Assembly (NCBI GenBank): GCA_903875575.1
Contig: CAIQWJ010000072.1
Location: 1 to 64,000 of the forward strand
Direction of reading: 5' to 3'
From: an uncultured Acidobacteriia bacterium
Lineage (GTDB): Bacteria; Acidobacteriota; Terriglobia; Bryobacterales; Bryobacteraceae
DNA: 64,000 bases
Below the pieces are notes generated by a model. It searched no databases. It was not told the DNA's origin and was given only the letters and a program-made list of their open reading frames with translations. The translations under genes and the position numbers were made by a program. Shown in pieces: positions 17,467 through 26,932 of the stretch. Position 1 is the first letter of the stretch. Each line of letters opens with the position of its first letter.

Positions 17467-19734
17467 ATGCCTGCTCCCGTCGCGCTGTCTCCCGATCTTC
17501 TCCTGCACGTTTCACAGCTCCTGCAAGTCCCGATGAAAGGCCTCGTCGCCACCATCGAATTGCTCGATGAAGGCTCCACTGTACCCTTCATCGCTCGCTA
17601 CCGTAAGGAGGTCACCGGTAACCTCGACGAGGTCCAGATCCGCAACATCGAAGAGAAGCTCCTCTACTTCCGCGAACTCGTCGCCCGCAAGGAAACCATC
17701 CTCGCCTCCATCGCCGAACAGGGCAAACTGACAGATGACCTCAAAGCCCGCATCAACGCCGCCCTCGATAAGAGCGACCTCGAAGACCTCTACCTCCCCT
17801 ACAAGCCCAAACGCCGCACCAAGGCCATGATCGCCCGCGAGAAAGGCCTCGAACCCCTCGCCAACTACCTCTGGGAGCAGGAACCCACCAGCACGCCGCT
17901 CGACGCCTTCGCCGCCACCTTCGTCAATCCCGAACTCGGCGTCGCGACAATTGACGAAGCTTTGGAAGGTGCCCGCCACATCGTCGCCGAAACCATTTCC
18001 GACCACGCCGATATCCGCAAACTTCTCCGCCAGACCATGCTCGACGAAGGCGTCATCGTCAGCCGCAAAACTACCGACGGCGTCGACGAAGAGCAGAAGT
18101 TCACCATGTATTACGACTACCGGGAGCCCGTCAAACAAATCCCCTCGCACCGCATGCTCGCCATCCGCCGCGGCGAAACCACCGGCGTCCTCTACTTCGT
18201 CATCGAACTCGAACCCCAGCGCTCCGTCGAGCTCATCAAAGGCAAAGTCCACAAACAACCCGGCGACTGGACCCCACAGCTCAACCTCGCCATCGAAGAC
18301 GCCTGGAAGCGCCTGCTCAACACCTCCATCACCTCCGAGATCCGCATGGAACTCAAGCAGCGCGCCGATACGGACGCCATCGCCGTCTTCCGCGACAACC
18401 TGCAAAACCTCCTGCTTGCCCCACCTGTCGGTCAACTCGCCGTCCTCGGCCTCGACCCCGGCATCCGCACCGGCTGCAAGATCGCCGTCGTTGACGACAC
18501 AGGCAAATTCCTGGGCCACGACGTCATCTACCCCTTCCAGCCGAAGAACGACGTCGCCGGTTCCGAGCGAATCCTCAAAACCCTCATCGCGAAATACAAC
18601 GTGCGCGCCATCGCCATCGGCAACGGCACCGCATCCCGCGAAACCGATTCCTTCGTCCGCGAATTCTTCAAAAAAGAAGGTCTCACCTCACTCTTCAGCG
18701 TCACCGTCAACGAATCCGGCGCTTCCATCTACTCCGCCTCCGACATCGCGCGTCAGGAATTTCCCGATCTCGATCTCACCGTCCGCGGCGCCATCTCCAT
18801 CGCCCGTCGCCTTCAGGACCCCCTTGCCGAACTCGTCAAGCTCGACCCCAAATCCATCGGCGTCGGCCAATACCAGCACGATGTCGAGCAGAACCACCTC
18901 GGCAAGTCTCTCGAAATCGTCATCGAAAGCTGCGTCAACCGCGTCGGCGTCGATCTCAACACCGCGTCGTGGGCGCTGCTCCGCTACGTCGCCGGCATCA
19001 ACGAACGCACAGCTCTCAAGATCGTCGAATACCGCAACGAAAACGGTCGCTTCCGCTCGCGCGTGCAGTTGAATGCGGTGCCCGGCATCGGCCCGAAGAC
19101 GTTCGAACAGGCCGCCGGCTTCCTGCGCATTCGCAATGGCGATCAGCCGCTCGATATGAGCGCCGTCCACCCGGAGTCGTACCCCGTGGTGGAACAAATC
19201 GCGCAAACGCTCGGCGTACCCGTCACACAGTTACTGGAACAGCCCGCCCTGCTCGACAAAGTCGACAAGGCCAAACTGACGGCCGGCGTCTACACGCTGA
19301 ACGATATTCTCCAGGAACTCCGCAAGCCGGGCCGCGACCCCCGCGACAAATTCGTCGCCCCGGCCTTCAAGGAAAACGTCAAGGAAATTGCCGACGTCCA
19401 GGTGGGCATGACGCTCGAAGGCGTCGTCACCAACGTGACAAAGTTCGGAGCCTTCGTGGACATCGGCGTCCATCAGGACGGCCTCGTCCACATCAGCGAA
19501 CTCTCGAATCGCTATATCAAGGAACCGAGCGACGTCGTCAAGGTGGGCCAGATCGTGCAGGTCCACGTCCTCAGCGCCGATACGAAGACGAAGCGCATCG
19601 CGCTCTCCATGAAGACGAAGCCCGAGCCGGGCGGCACTCCGAAACACCACGCAAAACCGGCCCCGGCCCCGAAGCCCCAGCCATCAATGGACGACAAACT
19701 GGCCGCGTTAGCCGACCGCTGGAAGCGCCGCTAA
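17467..19734 (+). CDS. tex: Tex-family RNA-binding transcription accessory protein
   Basis: A 755-residue Tex protein, the bacterial Spt6-like nucleic-acid-binding factor. The N-terminal helical domain (STVPFIARYRKEVTGNLDE near residues 37-55) is followed by a YqgF/RNase-H-like fold (LGLDPGIRTGCKIAVVD near 325), paired helix-hairpin-helix motifs (VGVDLNTASWALLRYVAGI and NAVPGIGPKTFEQAAGFL), and an S1 domain at about 645-715 (VGMTLEGVVTNVTKFGAFVD). Its length is close to the E. coli homologue (773). The last 40 residues are a Lys/Pro-rich tail. The gene is monocistronic between a terminator and a convergent gene. Confidence 0.96.
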   Translation: MPAPVALSPDLLLHVSQLLQVPMKGLVATIELLDEGSTVPFIARYRKEVTGNLDEVQIRNIEEKLLYFRELVARKETILASIAEQGKLTDDLKARINAALDKSDLEDLYLPYKPKRRTKAMIAREKGLEPLANYLWEQEPTSTPLDAFAATFVNPELGVATIDEALEGARHIVAETISDHADIRKLLRQTMLDEGVIVSRKTTDGVDEEQKFTMYYDYREPVKQIPSHRMLAIRRGETTGVLYFVIELEPQRSVELIKGKVHKQPGDWTPQLNLAIEDAWKRLLNTSITSEIRMELKQRADTDAIAVFRDNLQNLLLAPPVGQLAVLGLDPGIRTGCKIAVVDDTGKFLGHDVIYPFQPKNDVAGSERILKTLIAKYNVRAIAIGNGTASRETDSFVREFFKKEGLTSLFSVTVNESGASIYSASDIARQEFPDLDLTVRGAISIARRLQDPLAELVKLDPKSIGVGQYQHDVEQNHLGKSLEIVIESCVNRVGVDLNTASWALLRYVAGINERTALKIVEYRNENGRFRSRVQLNAVPGIGPKTFEQAAGFLRIRNGDQPLDMSAVHPESYPVVEQIAQTLGVPVTQLLEQPALLDKVDKAKLTAGVYTLNDILQELRKPGRDPRDKFVAPAFKENVKEIADVQVGMTLEGVVTNVTKFGAFVDIGVHQDGLVHISELSNRYIKEPSDVVKVGQIVQVHVLSADTKTKRIALSMKTKPEPGGTPKHHAKPAPAPKPQPSMDDKLAALADRWKRR

Positions 19735-19748
19735 CCCGGCGCGCCGCG

Positions 19749-20474
19749 CTACTTCACCGAAACCACAACCCGCCGGTTCCACGCGTCGCCCGCACCCTTC
19801 GCTGGAACCGGATTATCCACCGCCTGCACGCTCACCGCCGCGCGCGGCACCCCCAGCCCCACCAGCGTCTCCGCTACCTTCTCCGCGCGAACCCGCGCCA
19901 ATCCCGCCTTCTCCGTCAGCGTCGCACCTGAGGAAAGCAGCGTTGCCCCACGATACCCGGCCACTTCAATCCGCGCAGCACCACTCTTCTTGAAATACGC
20001 CACTGCCTGAATCAGCGCGCCGCTCGCGTGCAAACTCAAGAAGTCATTATCAAAATCAAAGTACAGAGTGCTCAGCCCCGGCCCTTCCGTCTTGACCCAT
20101 GAATCCGGTGCCACACGCACGCGTGGCGGCGCTTCAATCCCATCCTGCGCCGGCAACATCGTGTGGCAACTCGCATCGATCTCCTGCATCACGGAAACCT
20201 TCACCGGCTTCAGCGGAATCCCGCCGCAAACCCGCGGCCCCGCCACGACCTCGCCCTCCACCAAAACCTGGTGCTCCAGTTGCGGCGGATAGAAATCCTC
20301 AGCCACCCCGCCCTGTATCCCCAGAAAATACGTCTCTCCGCTATACTCAGCCAGCCAGCACGGACTCGTCTTCGTATCCCTGATCTCCGGACACACAACA
20401 AACGCCCGATGACTCCCCGCCATCTGCGGCCACACGGGCGATACGGCGAGCAATCCCGCCAGCAGAATCCTCAT
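19749..20474 (-). CDS. Secreted OmpA-like domain protein
   Basis: 241 residues with a short signal peptide (MRILLAGLLAVSPVWP). The N-terminal half has four cysteines in an unknown domain (AFVVCPEIRDTKTSPCWLAEY). The C-terminal half is OmpA/MotB-like: LYFDFDNDFLSLHASGALIQ, AARIEVAGYRGA, then RAEKVAETLVGLGVPRAAVS and a terminal NRRVVVSVK strand, the peptidoglycan-binding fold. Its ATG overlaps the stop of the upstream cytochrome gene by 4 bp (ATGA), so translation is coupled; the pair may form one envelope complex. Confidence 0.85.
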   Translation of the reverse strand: MRILLAGLLAVSPVWPQMAGSHRAFVVCPEIRDTKTSPCWLAEYSGETYFLGIQGGVAEDFYPPQLEHQVLVEGEVVAGPRVCGGIPLKPVKVSVMQEIDASCHTMLPAQDGIEAPPRVRVAPDSWVKTEGPGLSTLYFDFDNDFLSLHASGALIQAVAYFKKSGAARIEVAGYRGATLLSSGATLTEKAGLARVRAEKVAETLVGLGVPRAAVSVQAVDNPVPAKGAGDAWNRRVVVSVK

Positions 20475-21919
20475 AACACCCCCAGAAAATTCACCAGATC
20501 CTGCTTCTCCTGCCCCGTCAGCCGCATATCAAATCTCCGGTCGTAATAGTCCACCAGTTCCATCAGCGTCTTTGCCGACCCGTTCACAAAATACGGCGCA
20601 CGCGCCGCTAGCCCGCGAAACTGCCCCATCGTGATCGCACCAATATCCGCGCACTTACCAGTAATCAGCGCGCGTCCCGGATCGCTCGTGTAAATCACCC
20701 GCCCCAGAAACGGATGCGGTTTCGCCTCAGCCCTGCATGTCACCTTAAACACCGGCAATTCAGCCGTCGTGCTCGCCACATCCGGCTCCGTCCACGTCGG
20801 ATAGTTCGTCGTGCCCAGATCCACCCATCCCGGCGCACGATCCATCCCCGACATCACCGCGTTATGGCACACCGCGCACGACCGCTTCGCCGGATTCCCC
20901 AAACCAATCGAATTGATGTGCCCTACATTCTTCACCCAGAACTGCCGGTTCAGAAAAATATCGTTGCCCCGCGCCACCGACTGCCGAAACTCCGTATCCT
21001 TCTGCCACGCCGCAAACGAAAGGAACACAGGCTTCGCCGGGCTGTTCAAAACGCCGGCCTGCTCCTTCAGCAAATTCGCAGGACCCAATGCCCCCGGGCC
21101 ATCCCCTCCAGTCAACTCCTTCGCCCCGCGATCCCATGTCTGGGCCACATACACCTGTTTCTCAAAAGCCGTAATCTGCGCCAGCTCTCCAGGCGTCAGC
21201 CCCTTCTTGCCCTCCAGATGAGTCCGATACGCGTCTTCCGCCTGAATCTTCAGCGTGCCCGCCCTCGCATCCGCCATCATATTCATGCTGACCGGCAACC
21301 CGGTCTCCGGGTCTTTATCCAGCAGCACTCCCAGCTTCACGTTAAACGGCGTCGAATCCGGCTCCAGAACGTATTTCAGATTCGCCACCGGTCGCGGCCG
21401 GCGAAATACTGACACGGCGTGCGCGACCCCCGTCAGCCCCCAGCGTGGATCGCGATTCACACCCGTCGGGTCGCTGACCACTTCAATCGTGAACTCCGGC
21501 TCCGCATTCCGCGCCGGCGGCCATTGCAAGGCAATCCGAAACAACCCGCGCTTCAGTAACAGCGAATGCGACGCTTCCTGATCCTGCGGCAGACTCGGAT
21601 TATTCGAACCATCAATCGCCGCGAAGATCGGATCCTTTCCTCCCGACGCGCGCCATCGCTCCCGAATCGCATCGCCCGAAACGCTCATCGCGTTCGCCGG
21701 CTGATGACAAGTGACGCACGCACGCCCATTCGTCCCGACCGGCTCAAAGAAAGGATGCCCCTTCGTAGCAACCGGGCCGTCAGCGTTCAAGACTGTCAGC
21801 CGACCCGAAGGATTCTCAAACGTCGCCTCGCGCGGCAGCAACTCGCCAACCCGCGCATCCTGAGCCCACGCCATCCACAATGCGCCTAAGGCCACCAGAC
21901 AGAACACCAGAAATCTCAT
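20471..21919 (-). CDS. Secreted di-heme cytochrome c, peroxidase-like
   Basis: 482 residues after a signal peptide (MRFLVFCLVALGALWMAWAQ). Two covalent heme sites are seen: CVTCH near residue 60 and CAVCH near residue 335. The C-terminal segment TMGQFRGLAARAPYFVNGSAKTL and LVDYYDRRFDM is characteristic of the cytochrome-c-peroxidase/MauG superfamily, as is the distal heme. It would act in the periplasm as an electron-transfer or peroxidase protein; the substrate is unknown. The ATG at 21919 is chosen over a longer reading that lacks a signal peptide. It is coupled to the OmpA-like gene. Confidence 0.87.
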   Translation of the reverse strand: MRFLVFCLVALGALWMAWAQDARVGELLPREATFENPSGRLTVLNADGPVATKGHPFFEPVGTNGRACVTCHQPANAMSVSGDAIRERWRASGGKDPIFAAIDGSNNPSLPQDQEASHSLLLKRGLFRIALQWPPARNAEPEFTIEVVSDPTGVNRDPRWGLTGVAHAVSVFRRPRPVANLKYVLEPDSTPFNVKLGVLLDKDPETGLPVSMNMMADARAGTLKIQAEDAYRTHLEGKKGLTPGELAQITAFEKQVYVAQTWDRGAKELTGGDGPGALGPANLLKEQAGVLNSPAKPVFLSFAAWQKDTEFRQSVARGNDIFLNRQFWVKNVGHINSIGLGNPAKRSCAVCHNAVMSGMDRAPGWVDLGTTNYPTWTEPDVASTTAELPVFKVTCRAEAKPHPFLGRVIYTSDPGRALITGKCADIGAITMGQFRGLAARAPYFVNGSAKTLMELVDYYDRRFDMRLTGQEKQDLVNFLGVL

Positions 21920-22023
21920 GCTCCTGAGATGATACTCCACGAATCGTGTAGGGTCACGGCTTCGGCCCTGCCGTCGGGCTTCCGCTCGACGCACCTGGCC
22001 GCAACTCTCCAGATTCGCCTGCG

Positions 22024-22797
22024 TCAGTTCGCAGTCGGCACTTTCTCCGCATGATCCACCACCAGCACACCCACAGCGTCGCGACGCGCTTCCAGCTTCA
22101 ACCCCAGTTCACCCTGCAGTGCCGCGATCAGAATACTGGTCGCATCCATTTCGCCCACATGCTCGCCACCGGCCCCATTCGCCGCGGTGGCAGCCTCCAC
22201 ATACGGCAGCGTGTTGATCCGATAATCGTAATGCCCCTTCAATCCGGTCGCATCAATCACAGGCCGATTCATCGCCTTCGACGACTCCTCCGCCAGTTCG
22301 CTCATCGCCCCCCGCTCCACCGTCATCGCACCACCGGCTCCCCTGCTGTGTGTCGGCGGACCCTCCCTGTTGGACTGCTGGAACTTCGGTCCGCCCTTCG
22401 CGACCTTCAGGGCGTACACCTGCATTTCTTTAGTCTCCGTGTGCATGGTCAGCCCAAAGCGTTCCGCCAGCAGCGCCCGCAGCATCAGGCGAAGCTGCGC
22501 CTCATCCGCCTGCCCGCCGGCCTTGGCGACAATGTCGAAGCCCACATCCTTCAGCCACGCCGGACCCTCCACCTGGAATGCCGGCCTGTCATAAGCCCAC
22601 CCGATGCAGAACTTCAGACTCATCCCCCGAATCGTCAGCGAACCAGGCGATGTCTCCAGATGAACATCGTCATTGTTCGCCACCGTGGACGGACGCACGG
22701 ACGCCGCCTCGAACGCAGGCGTTTGCGCCACACAAACGAAACAGGCAAAGGCAAAGAGGATCGTAACGCCGCGCGCAGCGGCCGAAAGTTTGAACAT
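22024..22797 (-). CDS. TIGR03435 family secreted protein
   Basis: 257 residues with a signal peptide ending near CVAQTP. The family hallmarks are the FEAASVRPS strand near the N-terminus, the RLMLRALLAERFGLTMHTETKEMQVYALKVAKGGPKF core, DATGLKGHYDY, and ALQGELGLKLEARRDAVGVLVVDHAEK at the C-terminus. The family is a lineage-specific expansion in Solibacter-like Acidobacteria with no established function. It is divergent from the next member across 109 bp. Confidence 0.93.
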   Translation of the reverse strand: MFKLSAAARGVTILFAFACFVCVAQTPAFEAASVRPSTVANNDDVHLETSPGSLTIRGMSLKFCIGWAYDRPAFQVEGPAWLKDVGFDIVAKAGGQADEAQLRLMLRALLAERFGLTMHTETKEMQVYALKVAKGGPKFQQSNREGPPTHSRGAGGAMTVERGAMSELAEESSKAMNRPVIDATGLKGHYDYRINTLPYVEAATAANGAGGEHVGEMDATSILIAALQGELGLKLEARRDAVGVLVVDHAEKVPTAN

Positions 22798-22906
22798 AGC
22801 AGTGGACCCTGACAGTGGTTACGCAGCAGCAGCCACGGGGTTAACAGAAGAACCTGCATCTCCGTGTAACCAATCCGACAATCGCCAGTTTGCCTTTCAG
22901 ACAGCC

Positions 22907-23644
22907 ATGAAAACTTTCGCAGCCCTTCTAGGCGTGGCCCACACACTTTCTTCCGCGGCCGCAGGCCAGGCCCCGAAAGCCTTCGAAGCGGTCGCCATCC
23001 GCCGCAATATGAGCGGCAGCCTCAACACCAACATCCAAACCGCGCCTGGCGGCCGACTCACCATCACGAACGCGTCGCTAAAAACCCTGATCCGGAACGC
23101 CTACGGCATTCTCAGTTTCCAACTCACGGGCGGACCCAACTGGCTCGATACCGAGATGTACGACGTGGAAGCAACCACCGGCAGCGCCGCGGAGATCTCT
23201 CGCGACGAACTGAAGCCTCTGCTCCAAAACCTGCTCGCGGAAAGATTCCATCTCGCAGTGCACAGGGAGACCCGCGAAGGCGATGTATACGCGCTCCTAC
23301 TCGACAAGGGCGGGCCGAAATTCAAAGAGAACCCCGGCCCCCAAAAGGACAGCATGAACACAAACAAGGGCTCCGGCAGAGCCAGGATGACAGGCACCGC
23401 GGCCTCCATGCCCATTCTGACCTCGAATCTCGCGAATCAACTGGGCCGCTTCGCCGTGGACAAAACCGGCTTACCCGGCTCCTACGACTTCACGTTCGAG
23501 TGGGATCCCGATCAAACGCCGGATTCGAAACTGCCCTCAATCTTCACCGCGCTGCGCGAGCAACTCGGCCTGAAGCTGGAGACTCAGAAAGGTGCAGTCG
23601 AAGTATTGGTGGTCGATCACGCAGAACACGCCACAGAGAATTAG
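22907..23644 (+). CDS. TIGR03435 family secreted protein
   Basis: 245 residues with a signal peptide (MKTFAALLGVAHTLSSAAAG). The same module as its neighbours is present: FEAVAIRRN, LKPLLQNLLAERFHLAVHRETREGDVYALLLDKGGPKFKEN, DKTGLPGSYDFTFEW and the terminal QLGLKLETQKGAVEVLVVDHAE. An upstream in-frame ATG at 22673 is ignored because it would place 78 unrelated residues before the signal. Its TAG is directly followed, with no gap, by the stop of the convergent paralogue. Confidence 0.93.
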   Translation: MKTFAALLGVAHTLSSAAAGQAPKAFEAVAIRRNMSGSLNTNIQTAPGGRLTITNASLKTLIRNAYGILSFQLTGGPNWLDTEMYDVEATTGSAAEISRDELKPLLQNLLAERFHLAVHRETREGDVYALLLDKGGPKFKENPGPQKDSMNTNKGSGRARMTGTAASMPILTSNLANQLGRFAVDKTGLPGSYDFTFEWDPDQTPDSKLPSIFTALREQLGLKLETQKGAVEVLVVDHAEHATEN

Positions 23645-24397
23645 TCAGTTCTCCGAAGGTTTCTCCACGCCGTCAATCACAATGATTTCCACCGGGCCTT
23701 TCGTCGCTTCCAGCCGCAGCCCCAACTGCTCCTGCAATGCGGTAAACAGCGAAGGCTCGGCCGACTCCGGTGCCGGATTCGGTGCCCACTCCAGTTGGAT
23801 ACGATACTTCTCCGTCAGGCCGGTATTGTCATTGACCACGCGATCCAGCCGCGCACCCAGCAGACTGGCCAGATGCGCCATGGAGCTTCTAGTGGACTGG
23901 ACCGTGCTCTTCCCCGCCCCATTGGTGACGTTCGTGGTGGCATCACCCTCGCCCGAATCCACGGGCAATTTCGCGCCTCCACGGGCAACCACCAGCGAAT
24001 AAACCTGCATCTCTTTGGTCTCGCGATGATACCGGAACCGGAATCGGTCGGCCAGCAACGCCTGAATATAAGGCCGCAATTCCAGCTCGCTCAGATCCTT
24101 CGAAGTGCCCGTCTTCGCCGCAATGTCGTAGTTCTCGCTGGTCAGCCAGCCCGGGCCGCCCGAGATCTGAAACGCTCTTACGCCAAACGCCTGCTGGATC
24201 AGACTATTGATCGTAATGTTCGTAGCGGTTAACAGTCCCGGCCCCGTGCTTTCGGACGAACGACCGCTGCCACTGTTGTTGGGCTTGACGGAGACGACTT
24301 CAAAGGAAGGAGGCTGGGCACGAAGCGCGGGCAAAGCTGCCATGCCCATTGCCAGGAATAATGCGAGTCGTGATGGACAAAGCAGAGTGAGCTTCAT
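23645..24397 (-). CDS. TIGR03435 family secreted protein
   Basis: 250 residues with a signal peptide (MKLTLLCPSRLALFLAMGMA). The core is FEVVSVKPNNSG, LRPYIQALLADRFRFRYHRETKEMQVYSLVVARGGAKL, DNTGLTEKYRIQLEW and QEQLGLRLEATKGPVEIIVIDGVEKPSEN. It is the closest of the local set to the canonical family pattern. With the two other members it forms a divergent-then-convergent three-gene cluster. Confidence 0.94.
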   Translation of the reverse strand: MKLTLLCPSRLALFLAMGMAALPALRAQPPSFEVVSVKPNNSGSGRSSESTGPGLLTATNITINSLIQQAFGVRAFQISGGPGWLTSENYDIAAKTGTSKDLSELELRPYIQALLADRFRFRYHRETKEMQVYSLVVARGGAKLPVDSGEGDATTNVTNGAGKSTVQSTRSSMAHLASLLGARLDRVVNDNTGLTEKYRIQLEWAPNPAPESAEPSLFTALQEQLGLRLEATKGPVEIIVIDGVEKPSEN

Positions 24398-24500
24398 AAG
24401 ACGTCGGTAAAGAATAGACGACTGATCTCAGGCTTCGTTGGCAGAAAACTCTGACGGTAGACCCCTGAAACACAGTTCGCAAATCTGCGATACTTCTCTC

Positions 24501-25514
24501 GTGCGGCCATTCAGCACCTCATCCCGACTGGCACTCGCGACATTCGCGCTGGCAGCGAGGTGTCTCGCCTGCTCTTACTTCTATCCTGTTTTTCAGGCCG
24601 GGCCGGATTTTCGCGTGAAAGTCGAAGATCAGGGAGTTCCGGTTGAGGGCCTCAGGCTGACGATCAGCATCGGCAACAGCCCGGACAAGCGCATAGCCGC
24701 AGTGACGAACGGCGACGGCATCGCACTATTTGGCACAGTGGACTCTGGTGACTACCTCTTAAACACAGACATTGATACAGGAGTCGCCTTCGGTGTCGTA
24801 GTGAAGGTAACGGGAAATGGACCACGCGGCGCTACGGTGCCCATCACGTGGCCCCAGATTCCGCCCGTGGCCGTGCGATCCCTCAAAGGGACACTCCGTG
24901 GCCCCGACTACCTTCCTGGCCGCCAGCGGGAGCTATCACTCGAACTCCACGATGGGGTTTCCGGCAAGTTGATCAAAGCTCTTCGGACCAATGCCCACGG
25001 CCAATTCGATTCTGAAATCACCAAACCCGGACGATACTTCCTGCGGCTGAAGCCATCGGGCTTACTGGACTGGGGGAGAAACGAGATCACCGGCCTGATC
25101 GCTGTCACGGTCTCTCCAAACACCAGTCAGGATCAAATGGACGTCGATCTGCTGTGGTCGAGCTGCGGCCTGAGCTATGCAGACAGCGGCAAATGTCAGC
25201 AGAACGAGTCGCCACTGGCTCGCCTTCCCGATCAGGTTGTCGATACCAGTGGAGGGGCAATCGCGGGTGCAAAGATCAGCCTCCTGGATGATTCAGACAC
25301 GCTGGTCGAAGAGTTCCAAAGCGACAACACGGGAAAGATCGCGCCGACTCACGCGCTGGCTGCGGGAACCTATCAGTTGGTCGTAAGCCGTGCGGGCTTC
25401 ACGCCCTATCGTCGAACGATACGAATTGACCCGAACGGTGATCCGTTGACCCCGTCTAATTTGACCGTGAACCTGGGGTTTGGAGGAATGTGTAGTACCG
25501 GCAGTTCTCAATAG
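24501..25514 (+). CDS. Secreted protein with carboxypeptidase-regulatory-like domains
   Basis: 337 residues from a GTG start at 24501, which places a hydrophobic signal (STSSRLALATFALAARCLAC) at the N-terminus; the upstream ATG at 24438 would bury it. At least two beta-sandwich domains of the carboxypeptidase regulatory-like type follow: VPVEGLRLTISIGNSPDKR with TNGDGIALFGTVDSGDYLL, and a C-terminal DTSGGAIAGAKISLLDD with TYQLVVSRAGFTPYRRTIRI. Such domains are common in Acidobacteria envelope proteins and are usually adhesive or structural. A cysteine near the end of the signal might be lipidated, but the lipobox is poor. Confidence 0.75.
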   Translation: MRPFSTSSRLALATFALAARCLACSYFYPVFQAGPDFRVKVEDQGVPVEGLRLTISIGNSPDKRIAAVTNGDGIALFGTVDSGDYLLNTDIDTGVAFGVVVKVTGNGPRGATVPITWPQIPPVAVRSLKGTLRGPDYLPGRQRELSLELHDGVSGKLIKALRTNAHGQFDSEITKPGRYFLRLKPSGLLDWGRNEITGLIAVTVSPNTSQDQMDVDLLWSSCGLSYADSGKCQQNESPLARLPDQVVDTSGGAIAGAKISLLDDSDTLVEEFQSDNTGKIAPTHALAAGTYQLVVSRAGFTPYRRTIRIDPNGDPLTPSNLTVNLGFGGMCSTGSSQ

Positions 25515-25524
25515 CAACTACCGG

Positions 25525-25734
25525 TCACGATCTGGTTCTCCGGCTTTCCGCTGTCCGGGAGTTCGGCTGTGCTAAACGGCCACCCGCAATCGCAGCCGAC
25601 AACAACTCTTCCGCTACCCGATTCTTCGACGCCATTGCAATCTCCAGCGCCGACCTTCCCTCATGATCCCGCGCGTTGACATCAGCGCGAGCCGCCAGAG
25701 GCCACGCGAACCGGCTACGAAATGCGCTTACCAA
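25525..25734 (-). pseudogene. Ankyrin-repeat gene remnant
   Basis: The leftward frame contains one recognisable ankyrin unit (ADVNARDHEGRSALEIAMAS, continuing KNRVAEELL) and then a Ser/Arg tail to a stop at 25525. There is no start codon of its own with a ribosome-binding site, and the 5' side is replaced by the end of hipA at 25715. I read it as the 3' remnant of a longer ankyrin gene truncated when the hipBA segment arrived. Confidence 0.5.
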
Positions 25735-26932
25735 TCACCGCGGTTGATTTCGCGCTGACACCGGCAGCACCGGCATAACCCGGCCAGCCGCCAATCGCCG
25801 TCTGTACCCTTTCCAGGATTTGCGCCGCCTTCTTCAAGCTATGTTCCTTCCCCAGCGCTTTCAGCTCTGCGACTCCAGGATTCCGCCCCTCACCCATCAC
25901 CAGCATGCTCTGCTCACCCGCCGGACCATCGGAAAAGGTCAGATCATACGCCGGCCCGAAAACCCACGCGTTCGCCTCGTTCAGCAGGAACGAAAAGTTC
26001 TTGGCATGATCGTCCCGGTTATGCGCCAACACGTTGAAACAAGCCAGCGCGTAGGCTTTCTCCACCTCGACAATATTCTTCGTCATCACCCCAACCACCC
26101 GCAGCACCACATCATAGTCGAGCGACGGATTCCGGTGATCGGCGTGCAGAAGTCCCGACAAGCTGTGCATGTGCACGCGGCAACCGCCACGCCGGTCAAA
26201 CCGCATCGCCCCGAAATAGCCCCGCTTCCGCGTCCGAAAGAGGTGGGTCTCCGGCATTTCCACTCCCGCATCCCGAGCCATGAGGCTGTACGCATACTCG
26301 ATCGCTCCGATGTCGCGCGGATCCTGCGACGACGCGAATTTGATCATCCAGTGCCCGAAGCCTGGCCTCAAAGCCGCTGCCCCATGAACAATCTTCTTCC
26401 GGTCCGGGCTGACCTGCGCCACAATCTTGGGGCGTGCACCTGCCGACGACCCACTCAACCGCAGCAATTCCTCAAAAACCTCCTCGCTCTCTCCGGTGAG
26501 CACAATTTCTGCTTCCCCGGCAAGCCGATCCAGCGCGAGTGGCTCATCATCGTCGGCATTCTCGCTGCGGTCCGGCTCATAGCTCAGCGCCCCCATTCCG
26601 GAGCGGCCGACATAGGCGAGCCGGTCCAGTGGATTCAACTGGCTCCGCCGCACACCGTGCTTCTCCACCGTGCGGTCCAGCAGCAGCCGACCCCAACCGT
26701 CGGGCAGACTATCGTTGAACACGCCGTGGAGACCATCGAAGATCGCGTCCGGCGATGTGAATACACCAGCCCTTAACGGCAGTTTGAATGGCGAGATTTC
26801 AATGCCGGAGGCAAGGAAAGCCGGATCGTACTCAAACAGGATCTGCCGTCGCCTCAAGGCAAGGCGCCCAACCTTACGCGGTTCGCCTGTTTCCAGATAG
26901 ACCGTCAACAACTCAGTAGGTGTGTAGGTCAC
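25715..26932 (-). CDS. hipA: HipA-family serine/threonine kinase toxin
   Basis: 405 residues. HipA toxins phosphorylate glutamyl-tRNA synthetase or a related target and cause growth arrest. The N-terminal domain is intact, the nucleotide-binding GSSAGARPK loop is in the middle, and the catalytic AHNRDDHAKNFSF has D307, equivalent to E. coli D309, followed by the metal-binding YDLTFS. All key residues are present, so it should be active. Its ATG overlaps the hipB stop by 4 bp. The 3' end runs into an ankyrin remnant. Confidence 0.94.
   Translation of the reverse strand: MTYTPTELLTVYLETGEPRKVGRLALRRRQILFEYDPAFLASGIEISPFKLPLRAGVFTSPDAIFDGLHGVFNDSLPDGWGRLLLDRTVEKHGVRRSQLNPLDRLAYVGRSGMGALSYEPDRSENADDDEPLALDRLAGEAEIVLTGESEEVFEELLRLSGSSAGARPKIVAQVSPDRKKIVHGAAALRPGFGHWMIKFASSQDPRDIGAIEYAYSLMARDAGVEMPETHLFRTRKRGYFGAMRFDRRGGCRVHMHSLSGLLHADHRNPSLDYDVVLRVVGVMTKNIVEVEKAYALACFNVLAHNRDDHAKNFSFLLNEANAWVFGPAYDLTFSDGPAGEQSMLVMGEGRNPGVAELKALGKEHSLKKAAQILERVQTAIGGWPGYAGAAGVSAKSTAVIGKRIS

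Noticed and set aside
22673..22906. 78-residue N-terminal extension of the second TIGR03435 protein
   Set aside because: It overlaps the divergent paralogue's coding start and would place the signal peptide internally; ATG 22907 is the natural start.
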